Shown piece by piece: positions 45,853-56,054 of a DNA stretch of 64,000 nucleotides (positions are counted from its first letter, which is position 1; every line of letters begins with the position of its first letter). The translations under genes were made by a program, and so were the position numbers. Source of the stretch: Spartobacteria bacterium UBA695 (GTDB lineage: Bacteria; Verrucomicrobiota; Verrucomicrobiia; Chthoniobacterales; Chthoniobacteraceae). The DNA lies in NCBI GenBank assembly GCA_002298145.1, contig DBMP01000001.1:79650-143649 (forward strand), given 5' to 3'. Below the pieces are notes generated by a model that saw only the letters and a program-made list of their open reading frames with translations, was not told the DNA's origin and ran no database searches.

Positions 45853-46515
45853 CTAGGCGTTCTTGGCGGCGGGTTGGGCCTCGACCGGCGCGGGTTCGGG
45901 CTTGCAGAGCCACACTTTGACGCCGATTTTGCCGTAAACGGTGTTGGCTTCGGTAAATCCGTAGTCGATCGGGGTGCGCAGCGTGTGCAGCGGCACTTTG
46001 CCTTCGTGATAACGTTCGGCACGAGAAATTTCAGCACCGCCCAAGCGGCCGGCGCAGCGGACTTTAACGCCCGATGCTCCGAAGTCCATCGTGGTCTGAA
46101 CCGCTTTCTTCATGGCCCGGCGGAAGGAAATCCGGCGCTCAATCTGAAGAGCGATGTTCTCAGCGACGAGTTGGGCGTCGAGTTCGGGGGTCTTGATCTC
46201 CTGAATGTCGATCTTGACCTGTTTGCCGCCGGACATATGGCCGATTTCTTCGGTCATCTTCTCGATCTCGGAGCCTTTACGGCCGATCACGATGCCGGGA
46301 CGCGCCGTATAGATGGTCACGCGCAGGCTGTTCCAGGCACGTTCGATGACGATCTTGGAAACGGCAGCCAGGGCGAGTTTCTTTTTGACGTAGTTGCGGA
46401 TCTGCAGATCGGCGTGAAGGAAATCAGGGAAATCCTTGGGAGACGCATACCAGCGGGAGCGCCAGTCGCGATTGACGGCGAGACGATAGCCGATTGGATT
46501 AACTTTCTGTCCCAT
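45853..46515 (-). CDS. rpsC: 30S ribosomal protein S3
   Basis: This 220-residue protein starts MGQKVNPIGYRLAVNRDW. The KH domain has RPGIVIGRKGSEIEKM, and the C-terminal part has GRLGGAEISRAERYHEGKVPLHTLR. It helps form the mRNA entry tunnel. It is 5 bases after rplV. Confidence 0.97.
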   Translation of the reverse strand: MGQKVNPIGYRLAVNRDWRSRWYASPKDFPDFLHADLQIRNYVKKKLALAAVSKIVIERAWNSLRVTIYTARPGIVIGRKGSEIEKMTEEIGHMSGGKQVKIDIQEIKTPELDAQLVAENIALQIERRISFRRAMKKAVQTTMDFGASGVKVRCAGRLGGAEISRAERYHEGKVPLHTLRTPIDYGFTEANTVYGKIGVKVWLCKPEPAPVEAQPAAKNA

Positions 46516-46520
46516 AATGA

Positions 46521-46925
46521 TTAAGAGGCTTTGTCGCCCTTCTTGGTGCTAGGCTTGGCGGCGGGTTTCTTGGCGCCGCGCTGCGGAATTTCAATCTCGT
46601 CCGTCACCACGATGCGAATGTGGGAGGAACGTTTCAGGATCGGACCGGCACTGCCGCGCGCTTTCGGTTGAAAACGCTTGGTGGTGGGGCCTTCGCCGAT
46701 GGTCGCTTCTTTGACGACGAGGGTGTCCGCACGCAGATTGGCATTGTTCTCGGCGTTGGCGACGGCGCTCTTGAGCGTCTTGGCAATCAGAGCGGCCGCC
46801 TTTTTCGGGCTGAACGCAACGATGTCGAGGGCCGTTGCTACGGGCAGGCCCTGGATTTCACGCGCCACCTCCCGGGCCTTGAAGGCCGAGATACGCGCGT
46901 ACTTGGTTGTCGAATGGATCTGCAT
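46521..46925 (-). CDS. rplV: 50S ribosomal protein L22
   Basis: This 134-residue protein has KYARISAFKAREVAREIQGL, a central Ala-rich helix, and the tunnel hairpin FQPKARGSAGPILKRSSHIRIV. A Lys-rich tail (KPAAKPSTKKGDK) follows. It starts 13 bases after an inserted non-ribosomal gene instead of directly after rpsS. Confidence 0.96.
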   Translation of the reverse strand: MQIHSTTKYARISAFKAREVAREIQGLPVATALDIVAFSPKKAAALIAKTLKSAVANAENNANLRADTLVVKEATIGEGPTTKRFQPKARGSAGPILKRSSHIRIVVTDEIEIPQRGAKKPAAKPSTKKGDKAS

Positions 46926-46938
46926 GTTAGTTAAACTT

Positions 46939-47724
46939 TTACTGGGTATCCACCATCAGGCGGTCGCCCACTTTAATTTTATTCTTTTCCGAATCCAGAC
47001 TTTGTATCACGGCACCGCAAATTTTTTCTCGAACGTCCACGACCCGGACTAATCCGATGATCCGCCCGTCTCGGACGACTTTGAGCGGCATCGCCACCCT
47101 CACTCCCTGTTGGCTGCCAATATTGGCCACCACCAGGGAAAGTTCGTCTTTAATACTGACGACCATCCCGTCGTTTAAACTCCCGGGACGGTTGGAGGGC
47201 TGCGCGGTATTGTTCCCGGGTATCCCGAGGGTCTCTTCCGCGCTGCGCATCCTAGCTTCCAAAGCCATTCGGGCTTCGGCGTCGTCGGTTGTCGCCACTT
47301 TGGTAAACCGCAAAACCGCCTCACTTAACTGTACGAGTTCCTCGGCCAACTTGTCCTTTTCGCTCTGGACGAGCTGAAGGTCGCGTACCGCCTTAAGGAG
47401 GCGCTGCTCTAGCTTGCTTTTGTCGCCGCTGAGTCCATCGACTCCGAGCGCCGTCATCCGCAGCTTAAGATCCGCAGCCTCCCGCCGGAAAACTTCTGCC
47501 TCGCCATTCGATACAGCCAGGCTTTCAGTGAGGGACTTTATGGCGTCCTTGGCTTCACCCAGCTGCCGTTTGAGAACTTCGTTCTCGGCGGTAACCGTCT
47601 GAAGCGTCACTTTTGCTTCCGTTACTTCAATGTCTGAATCTGAGAAAGAACCACCCCCAATGGCCGCCAACCCTTGTGTCAGCGCCACGATCACCACGCC
47701 TGCCGTTACGACAGGACGCAGCAT
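46939..47724 (-). CDS. Membrane-anchored coiled-coil protein of unknown function inside the S10 operon
   Basis: This 261-residue protein has a hydrophobic N-terminus (MLRPVVTAGVVIVALTQGLAAIG) that is a signal peptide or anchor. A long coiled coil follows at about residues 35-135 (LQTVTAENEVLKRQLGEAKD, LEQRLLKAVRDLQLVQSEKD). After a Pro/Ser/Asn linker comes a small beta-rich domain, about 190-261 (VVANIGSQQGVRVAMPLKVV, GRIIGLVRVVDVRE, IKVGDRLMV). The architecture resembles MreC- or FlgT-C-like envelope proteins, but I cannot assign it. It sits 3 bases after rpsS and 13 before rplV, so it is transcribed with them. Codon choice is less restricted than in the flanking genes. Confidence 0.85.
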   Translation of the reverse strand: MLRPVVTAGVVIVALTQGLAAIGGGSFSDSDIEVTEAKVTLQTVTAENEVLKRQLGEAKDAIKSLTESLAVSNGEAEVFRREAADLKLRMTALGVDGLSGDKSKLEQRLLKAVRDLQLVQSEKDKLAEELVQLSEAVLRFTKVATTDDAEARMALEARMRSAEETLGIPGNNTAQPSNRPGSLNDGMVVSIKDELSLVVANIGSQQGVRVAMPLKVVRDGRIIGLVRVVDVREKICGAVIQSLDSEKNKIKVGDRLMVDTQ

Positions 47725-47727
47725 AAA

Positions 47728-48006
47728 TTACTTCGTCACCTTCGCGGTGTGCGCCCCGTGTTTCTTGAACACGCGGGTAGGCGAAAATTCGCCGAGTTTG
47801 TGACCGACCATGTTCTCCGTCACAAACACCGAGTTGAAGATCTTCCCGTTGTGAACGAGGAAGGTATGGCCCACGAAATCCGGAGTGATCATCGAGCGGC
47901 GCGACCAGGTCTTGATCGGCTTCTTGACGCCACCGGCATTGAGTTTGTCGATTTTCTCGAGCAAATGGAGCTCAACGAAAGGCCCCTTTTTCAGTGATCT
48001 TCCCAT
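47728..48006 (-). CDS. rpsS: 30S ribosomal protein S19
   Basis: This 92-residue protein starts MGRSLKKGPFVELHLLEKI and has WSRRSMITPDFVGHTFLVHNGK, then FSPTRVFKKHGAH. Confidence 0.97.
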   Translation of the reverse strand: MGRSLKKGPFVELHLLEKIDKLNAGGVKKPIKTWSRRSMITPDFVGHTFLVHNGKIFNSVFVTENMVGHKLGEFSPTRVFKKHGAHTAKVTK

Positions 48007-48012
48007 AGTCTG

Positions 48013-48855
48013 CTACTTCTTGGCGTTGCGACGCTGCACGATGCGGTTGTTGCTCTCCTTGTGCTTGCGACGGGTCTTGAATCCCTTCGCGAGCTGGCCC
48101 CACGGGCTCATCGGGTGATGGCGTCCGCCACCGCCCTTGGACTTGCCCTGACCGCCACCCATGGGGTGATCGACCGGGTTCATCACCATACCGCGAACGT
48201 GAGGACGGATGCCCAGCCAGCGGCTGCGGCCCGCTTTGCCGGAGGAAACGTTCATGTGGTCAACGTTTCCAACCTGTCCGATCGTTGCGTAGGCTTCTTC
48301 GTGAATTTTGCGAATTTCTCCGGAAGGCAGCTTGATCAGAGCGTAACCGGCTTCGCGGTTGCTCAATGTGGCTTGCTGGCCGGCCGAACGGGCGATCTGG
48401 CCACCCTTGCCGGGAGCGAGCTCGATATTGTGGATCGAGGAACCGAGCGGGATGCTCTTGAGCGGAAGGGCGTTGCCCACTTCGGGAGCAGCGTCCGGTC
48501 CGGAGACAACCTTCGCGCCGACGGTCAGTCCGACGGGGGCGAGGATGTAGCTCTTGAGGCCATCGGTGTACTGGATCAGGGCGATGCGGGCGGTACGGTT
48601 CGGATCGTATTCGATCCCGATGACCTCGGCCACGACGCCAAATTTCTGGCGCTTGAAGTCGATGATGCGGTACTTCTGCTTGTGTCCGCCACCGATGTGA
48701 CGGGAAGTCATGCGGCCCCGGTTATTGCGGCCACCGCTCTTCTTCAGCGTAACCGTCAAGCTCTTCTCGGGCTTGCTCTTGGTGATTTCCTCAAAGTCCG
48801 GCAGCGCTTTGTAGCGCGAGGCGGGGGTCAGAGGACGAAAAGTTTTAAGTGCCAT
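48013..48855 (-). CDS. rplB: 50S ribosomal protein L2
   Basis: This 280-residue protein has KSGGRNNRGRMTSRHIGGGHK, LAPVGLTVGAKVVSG, then RGMVMNPVDHPMGGGQGKSK with the peptidyl-transferase-proximal His region. The length is normal. Confidence 0.97.
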   Translation of the reverse strand: MALKTFRPLTPASRYKALPDFEEITKSKPEKSLTVTLKKSGGRNNRGRMTSRHIGGGHKQKYRIIDFKRQKFGVVAEVIGIEYDPNRTARIALIQYTDGLKSYILAPVGLTVGAKVVSGPDAAPEVGNALPLKSIPLGSSIHNIELAPGKGGQIARSAGQQATLSNREAGYALIKLPSGEIRKIHEEAYATIGQVGNVDHMNVSSGKAGRSRWLGIRPHVRGMVMNPVDHPMGGGQGKSKGGGGRHHPMSPWGQLAKGFKTRRKHKESNNRIVQRRNAKK

Positions 48856-48869
48856 GGTGGATTAAATGG

Positions 48870-49154
48870 TTATGCCAGTTCGATCTTCTCCCCGGCTTTC
48901 AGGGTCACGATGGCCTTTTTCCAGTGGGCGGTACGGCCGGCGTCGGCGCGGCGTTCACGGCGTTTCTTACCAGCGAAGTTGGCGGTGTTGACGTCTGCAA
49001 CCTTCTTACCAAAGAGGCTTTCAACAGCCGCTTTGATCTGAAGTTTGTTGGCGCTCGGAGCCACGCGGAAGACGTACTTTCCGTGCTTCTCGCTGAGAAT
49101 GGTCGCCTTTTCGGTAAAGGCGATGGTTTTGATCAAATCTTGAGGATCACTCAT
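48870..49154 (-). CDS. rplW: 50S ribosomal protein L23
   Basis: This 94-residue tunnel-exit protein, docking site for trigger factor and SRP, has DLIKTIAFTEKATILSEKHGKYVF and AVESLFGKKVADVNT. Its start overlaps the rplD stop by 4 bases. Confidence 0.94.
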   Translation of the reverse strand: MSDPQDLIKTIAFTEKATILSEKHGKYVFRVAPSANKLQIKAAVESLFGKKVADVNTANFAGKKRRERRADAGRTAHWKKAIVTLKAGEKIELA

Positions 49155-49762
49155 TTCTGCGTCCTTTCTGCGAGTTGGTTCAGGGCGTCCTGGGTAATGA
49201 CGATCTTCTTATACGCAAGAAGGTCTTCGGTGTTCACCTCGGCGGCCGTGATGAGACGGGTCGGCTGGACGTTGCGAGCTGCCTTGAAGGTGGTCTCGTC
49301 GAAGTCTTTGCCAATAATGAGGGTCTTTTCGACTCCGGCGTTGTCCTGCACCCACTTGACGAAGGTTTTGGTCTTCGGTTCGAGGATGGCGAAGTTTTCA
49401 ACGACAAGAACGTCTCCGGCGATGATCCGTGAGCTGAGGGCCTTGCGGAGCGCCAGGCGGCGAACCGATTTGGTCACTTTCTTGCTGTAGTCGCGGTATT
49501 TTGGGCCGAATACGACGCCGCCGCCGGTCCAAACGACCGACGATTTGTAGCCGGCGCGGGCGCGGCCTGTGCCTTTTTGGCGCCACGGCTTGGAGCCGGA
49601 AAGATTGACTTCCGCCTTAGTCTTGGTGGAGGCGGTGCCGCTACGGCGGGCGGCGCGAAGAGCGACAACCACGTCATGAACGGCCTGGGTTCCAATGCCG
49701 TTTTCGATGACGGCGACTTTTGCAGCCTTGGCTGCTTCAACTGAAAGAACGGTAGCGCTCAT
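49151..49762 (-). CDS. rplD: 50S ribosomal protein L4
   Basis: This 203-residue protein has the tunnel loop KPWRQKGTGRARAGYKSSVV and GGGVVFGPKYRDYSKKVTK. In enteric bacteria L4 represses its own operon; whether that holds here cannot be seen. Confidence 0.97.
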   Translation of the reverse strand: MSATVLSVEAAKAAKVAVIENGIGTQAVHDVVVALRAARRSGTASTKTKAEVNLSGSKPWRQKGTGRARAGYKSSVVWTGGGVVFGPKYRDYSKKVTKSVRRLALRKALSSRIIAGDVLVVENFAILEPKTKTFVKWVQDNAGVEKTLIIGKDFDETTFKAARNVQPTRLITAAEVNTEDLLAYKKIVITQDALNQLAERTQK

Positions 49763-49764
49763 TT

Positions 49765-50415
49765 CTACTTAGCCTCCGCGGGAAGTGGGGATTTCTTTGC
49801 CGGACGAACCACGACGTAACCGCCGTTGGCTCCGGGGATCGCGCCGCGAATCAAGAGAACCTGTTCGGCATCGCGCACTTGAACAATTTGAAGATTTTGA
49901 ACCGTGATGCGTTCATCGCCCATGTGACCGGGCATGCTCTGGTTCTTCCAAATACGACCGGGAGTGGACCGGCAGCCGATGGAACCAGGGCGGCGGTGCA
50001 TCATGGAACCGTGGGAAGCAGGCTGTCCGTCAGCTCCATGCTTGCGCACGATGCCTTGGAAGCCCTTGCCTTTGGACTGCCCGATGACGTCGACGATCTG
50101 GCCGACCTGGAAATGATTCGCCTTGAGGTTCAGCTCGCCCTCGACGGTTTCGGTCGCGGTGAGGCGGAATTCGCGCACAACTTTCTTCGGTTCGGAGTTG
50201 GCCTTCTTGTAGCGGCCCAACTGCGCCTTCGGCAGACGCGATTCTTTTTGCGTGTCGAACCCGACCTGGATGGCGCTGTAGCCGTCCCTTTCAAGGGTCT
50301 TGACCTGGAGCAGCGTATTGCCGCTCACGTCGACGACGGTGACAGGGGTGATTTTCCCCTTCTCGTCGTAGACTCGGGTCATCCCGATTTTCTTACCTAG
50401 CAGTCCGTATTTCAT
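49765..50415 (-). CDS. rplC: 50S ribosomal protein L3
   Basis: This 216-residue protein starts MKYGLLGKKIGMTRVYDEKGK and has SKGKGFQGIVRKHG, then MHRRPGSIGCRSTPGRIWKN with the glutamine-methylation-region loop. It lies 2 bases before rplD. Confidence 0.97.
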   Translation of the reverse strand: MKYGLLGKKIGMTRVYDEKGKITPVTVVDVSGNTLLQVKTLERDGYSAIQVGFDTQKESRLPKAQLGRYKKANSEPKKVVREFRLTATETVEGELNLKANHFQVGQIVDVIGQSKGKGFQGIVRKHGADGQPASHGSMMHRRPGSIGCRSTPGRIWKNQSMPGHMGDERITVQNLQIVQVRDAEQVLLIRGAIPGANGGYVVVRPAKKSPLPAEAK

Positions 50416-50441
50416 TCGATTTCGTGGTTCAAGAACGCCGG

Positions 50442-50753
50442 TCAGATCTTGATGGTGATATCAACACCAGCCGGGAGGTTCAGCTTCTTCAATTCATCCA
50501 CCGTTTTCGCGGTCGGTTCGATGATGTCCAGCAGCCGTTTGTGGGTGCGGATTTCGAACTGTTCCATGGATTTTTTATCCACGTGCGGGGAACGGTTGAC
50601 GGTAAATTTTTCGATCCGCGTGGGAAGCGGAATAGGGCCCGCGACTTTGGCGCCTGTGCGCTTGGCGGTTTCGACAATATCCAAGGAGGACTGATCGAGC
50701 ATCCGATAGTCGAAAGCTTTAAGCCGGATGCGAATTCGTTGACCGTTTGTCAT
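50442..50753 (-). CDS. rpsJ: 30S ribosomal protein S10
   Basis: This 103-residue protein (also NusE, an antitermination factor) has RIRIRLKAFDYRMLDQSSLDIVE and GPIPLPTRIEKFTVNRSPHVDKKS. It follows fusA by 20 bases with no tuf gene between them. Confidence 0.97.
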   Translation of the reverse strand: MTNGQRIRIRLKAFDYRMLDQSSLDIVETAKRTGAKVAGPIPLPTRIEKFTVNRSPHVDKKSMEQFEIRTHKRLLDIIEPTAKTVDELKKLNLPAGVDITIKI

Positions 50754-50773
50754 ATAAAGAGCGGGTTGGGAAA

Positions 50774-52924
<2,151 letters not shown>

Positions 52925-52938
52925 GGCGATAAATTAGG

Positions 52939-53412
52939 TTAGAATCGGAAATGCGCGAATGCCCGGTTTGCCTGGGCCATCTTGTGCGTGTCGTCGCGTT
53001 TCTTAATGGCGTTGCCTTGTCCGGCGGCCGCTTCTTTGAGTTCGGCTGCGAGAGCCTCCAGCATAGGGATGCTCTTGCGCTTGGAGGCGAAGGTGACGAT
53101 CCAGCGCATGGCAAGAGCCAGCTGCCGGGGAACCGGGACTTCCATCGGGACCTGATAGGTCGCACCACCCACGCGGCGGGACTTGACTTCAAGCCGGGGC
53201 TTGACGTTGTCGATCGCCTTGTTGAGCGTTTCGAGCGGATCAACGGCATCGGAACCCTCACGGGTTTTTTCGATGGCGCCGTAAACAATCCGTTCTGCGA
53301 CGGATTTCTTACCGCTCTCCATGATGGTGTTGATCAGACGGGCAACCAAGGGACTGCCATAACGGCTGTCAAACTTCTCGGTTTTTTTGATGACTCTGCG
53401 ACGACGAGACAT
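52939..53412 (-). CDS. rpsG: 30S ribosomal protein S7
   Basis: This 157-residue protein starts MSRRRRVIKKTEKFDSRYGS and has NVKPRLEVKSRRVGGATYQVPMEV. It is a 30S head assembly initiator. It lies 6 bases after rpsL. Confidence 0.97.
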   Translation of the reverse strand: MSRRRRVIKKTEKFDSRYGSPLVARLINTIMESGKKSVAERIVYGAIEKTREGSDAVDPLETLNKAIDNVKPRLEVKSRRVGGATYQVPMEVPVPRQLALAMRWIVTFASKRKSIPMLEALAAELKEAAAGQGNAIKKRDDTHKMAQANRAFAHFRF

Positions 53413-53418
53413 AGGAAA

Positions 53419-53829
53419 TTATTTCTTCTTGCCCTTACCAGCGGCGGCTTCTTGACCCGGCTTCGGGCGTTTGGCTCCGTATTTGGAACGCGAACGGCGG
53501 CGACCGTCCACCCCGAGGGCGTCCAGCGTGCCGCGAACGATGTGATAGCGAACACCAGGAAGATCTTTCACACGGCCACCACGAACAAGCACGATGGAGT
53601 GTTCCTGGAGGTTGTGACCTTCGCCCGGAATGTAGGCGATGACTTCCTGACCATTGGTCAACCGGACTTTGGCGACTTTACGAAGAGCGGAGTTCGGCTT
53701 TTTCGGGGTGCGGGTCATGACCTGCACGCAGACGCCGCGGCGCTGCGGGCAGCTAACTAGCGCCGGCGACTTGGATTTCACCGTCACCTTATTGCGTCCC
53801 TTACGGACAAGCTGGTTGATCGTTGGCAT
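53419..53829 (-). CDS. rpsL: 30S ribosomal protein S12
   Basis: This 136-residue decoding-site protein has MTRTPKKPNSALRKVAKVRL and RGGRVKDLPGVRYHIVRG. The lysines at the classical streptomycin-resistance positions (TPKKPNS and GRVKDLPG) are wild type. A Lys/Ala-rich tail follows the SRSKYGAKRPK end. It is the first gene of the run. Confidence 0.97.
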   Translation of the reverse strand: MPTINQLVRKGRNKVTVKSKSPALVSCPQRRGVCVQVMTRTPKKPNSALRKVAKVRLTNGQEVIAYIPGEGHNLQEHSIVLVRGGRVKDLPGVRYHIVRGTLDALGVDGRRRSRSKYGAKRPKPGQEAAAGKGKKK

Positions 53830-54157
53830 GTTAAAAAATCAAAAATTTCTCTCCCCGGTTACAGGGACTAAAAATCCCGCTTCACAGCATGGATTCCACA
53901 TCCACTGCTGGTTGCGGGGAGCGCGAACTGTAGACGAATGCGGCTACGGCGCAAGTAAATTCCGAGCACCGGCTGAATTTTTCGTCTCCCGTGGCTTCTG
54001 GCGGGCCTTTCGGGCCACAGAAAACGCGGGAGGGTTGTTTTACTCCGGTCGCTCTGGATCTGCAAGGGGTGTTTTTATTTTTTTTACGCTTTTTACGAGG
54101 GGGAAGCCGCTTTCCTGCTTGTTTTCGCCCAATTTCTAGCTTCGATAGAGGTGCATC
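53830..54157. other. Divergent intergenic region before the ribosomal run
   Basis: These 328 bases hold no convincing gene. They include a possible minus-strand promoter (separate entry) and a T-rich stretch (near 54070-54090) before the UVR-motif gene. No rpoB/rpoC end or RNA gene is seen. Confidence 0.6.
53927..53954 (-). promoter_or_regulatory. Possible sigma70 promoter for rpsL
   Basis: On the minus strand TTGCGC, a 16-base spacer and TACAGT each match four of six consensus bases. They lie about 100 bases before rpsL. No other site in the gap is clearly better. Confidence 0.3.
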
Positions 54158-55138
54158 ATGAATTTGGATTTGAACACGTTGCTCGAAGGCTGGCCGCATG
54201 AGCCGGGGCAGATTCGCGTCCGTAGAATCAGAGGGGTCGACGGCAAGGAGAAGATTCAGCTCCGCCTCGATCTCGGCCTGATTCAGATGGAAGTCGCCGG
54301 ACGCCCGGACGGGTTGCGCCCCAACGGGTTCGAGTCGCTCCTGGACTGGCATAAGACCCGCGCGTCAGAGGCCGAGGCGGAAGAACAGTCGTATACTCTT
54401 AATGGAGATGAGTGCGGGGAGCTCCACCAGGAGGGGGTGCAATATTATCACCGCTACCTGGCGCTCTTTCAGCTGGAGGACTTCAAGGGGGTGGTGCGCG
54501 ATACGCAGCACAATCTCGATCTGTTTGCGTTTGTCTCGAAATACGCCGAACGGGAAGAAATCTCCTGGTCGTTCGAGCAGTTCCGGCCGTACGTGCTGAT
54601 GATGAACACCCGGGCGAAGGCGTCGATCGACCTTGAGCGCGGGAATATCGCCGGGGCGATCGCCCACATTGAGCGGAGCCGGGACTCTATATTAGAGATG
54701 CTCCACGCTCGGCCCGAACCGGCGGAGACGTGCCCCGAGCTGGAATTTTTAACTGAATGGCTGGGCGAGCTTCAGGGCAAGCGCCCGCTCTCCAAGCTGG
54801 AGATGATGGAGCAGGAGATGGACCGGGCTGTGGCGGCGGAAGCCTACGAACGGGCCGCGGAGCTGCGCGACGCCATCCGGGCCTTCCGGGCCAAGGAGGA
54901 AACGCCGGACGCTGCTTCTGCGACTTCCTCTAGCGCACCCCCCTCTAATAAGAAGGCGACCGCTCCGGCCAAGCCAAAGCGCGTCCGGGCCCCGAAGGCA
55001 CCCAAGGCGCTTAAGCCGATTAAGGCACTTAAGCCACTCAAAGAGGTTAAAGCCGTTAAGGAGGCCAAGCCCACCAAGAAGGCCAAGGCCCCGAAAACAG
55101 CGAGAGCACCCCGGAAAAATTCCCGCTCCAAGGAATAA
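54158..55138 (+). CDS. UVR-motif protein with a histone H1-like basic tail
   Basis: This 326-residue cytoplasmic protein has an N-terminal region (1-75; LRLDLGLIQMEVAGRPDG). A helical middle (85-190; HQEGVQYYHRYLALFQLEDF, RDTQHNLDLFAFVSKYA) follows. At about 212-246 is a UVR motif (KLEMMEQEMDRAVAAEAYER then AAELRDAI), as used in UvrB-UvrC contact and in McsA. From 250 the tail is almost only Lys, Ala and Pro (KAPKALKPIKALKPLKEVKA). The tail could bind nucleic acid (inference). It is divergent from the ribosomal run. I do not know a named family. Confidence 0.8.
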   Translation: MNLDLNTLLEGWPHEPGQIRVRRIRGVDGKEKIQLRLDLGLIQMEVAGRPDGLRPNGFESLLDWHKTRASEAEAEEQSYTLNGDECGELHQEGVQYYHRYLALFQLEDFKGVVRDTQHNLDLFAFVSKYAEREEISWSFEQFRPYVLMMNTRAKASIDLERGNIAGAIAHIERSRDSILEMLHARPEPAETCPELEFLTEWLGELQGKRPLSKLEMMEQEMDRAVAAEAYERAAELRDAIRAFRAKEETPDAASATSSSAPPSNKKATAPAKPKRVRAPKAPKALKPIKALKPLKEVKAVKEAKPTKKAKAPKTARAPRKNSRSKE

Positions 55139-55170
55139 AAAACCCGCGCCGAGGGTTACCAGAGCGCGGG
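55137..55170 (-). terminator. Rho-independent terminator after fabG
   Basis: On the minus strand CCCGCGC, a 14-base loop, and GCGCGGG are followed by TTTTTTATT. It is convergent with the UVR gene, whose stop overlaps the T-run. Confidence 0.75.
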
Positions 55171-55198
55171 GCTTATTAAACTAGAGACAGACGGCGCG

Positions 55199-55948
55199 TT
55201 ACGCCATCACCATGCCGCCATCGACCGTCAGGGTCTGGCCGGTGATGTAGCTGGCGTCCGCGCTGGCCAGGTAGGCCACGGCGGCAGCGATGTCGCCCGG
55301 TTCGCCAAAGCGGCCCAGGGGGATCTGCCCGACAACGGCGCTCTTGATGTTCTCGTTGAGCACATCGGTCATGTCGGTCTTGATAAAGCCGGGAGCGACG
55401 GCGTTGACGGTGATTCCCCGTCCGGCCAGTTCGCGAGCGAGCGTTTTGGTGAGGCCGATCAGGCCCGCTTTGCTGGCGGCGTAGTTCGCCTGGCCCGCGT
55501 TGCCCATCAGGCCCGCGACGCTGGCAATATTGACGATCCGGCCGGAGCGCTGCTTGATCATCGGGCGCATGACAGCCTGGATGAAGTTAAAGGCCCCCTT
55601 GAGGTTGGTATCGAGCACGGCGTCCCAGTCTTCCTCGCTCATGCGCATGGCCAGGCCGTCGCGGGTGATGCCAGCGTTGTTGACCAGGATATCGACCTTG
55701 CCGAAGTCGGCGAAAATCTTCGCGGCGGCGGCTTCGACGGCCTTCTTGTCGGCCACGTCCACGGCGTAGGGCTTGGCGGCGCCGGGGTGGACGGCGTTGA
55801 TCGCATCGGCGACCTTGGCTGAGTTCGCTTCCGAACGGCTCACACAGGCGATTTTCGCCCCTCCCTCCGCGAGGCTCTTGGCAATGGCTTCCCCGATGCC
55901 GCGGCCGGCTCCGGTGACAATGGCGATCTGGTTTTCGAATCGGTTCAT
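55199..55948 (-). CDS. fabG: 3-oxoacyl-[acyl-carrier-protein] reductase
   Basis: This 249-residue short-chain dehydrogenase reduces beta-ketoacyl-ACP with NADPH in fatty acid elongation. IVTGAGRGIGEAIA is the cofactor loop. The catalytic Ser is in VNIASVAGLMGN and Tyr-Lys is in YAASKAGLIG, with NNAG before them. PGFIKTDMTD is the FabG block. It stands apart from other fab genes. Confidence 0.92.
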   Translation of the reverse strand: MNRFENQIAIVTGAGRGIGEAIAKSLAEGGAKIACVSRSEANSAKVADAINAVHPGAAKPYAVDVADKKAVEAAAAKIFADFGKVDILVNNAGITRDGLAMRMSEEDWDAVLDTNLKGAFNFIQAVMRPMIKQRSGRIVNIASVAGLMGNAGQANYAASKAGLIGLTKTLARELAGRGITVNAVAPGFIKTDMTDVLNENIKSAVVGQIPLGRFGEPGDIAAAVAYLASADASYITGQTLTVDGGMVMA

Positions 55949-56054
55949 AGTTAGGAAGGGCGCAACCTAGCAGCGCCCCACGCTCTTGGGCAACAGCAAA
56001 AGCCGGGGGCCGATTTCTTGACTTCGCATTCCGCCGACTCTAGCATCCGCGCTT

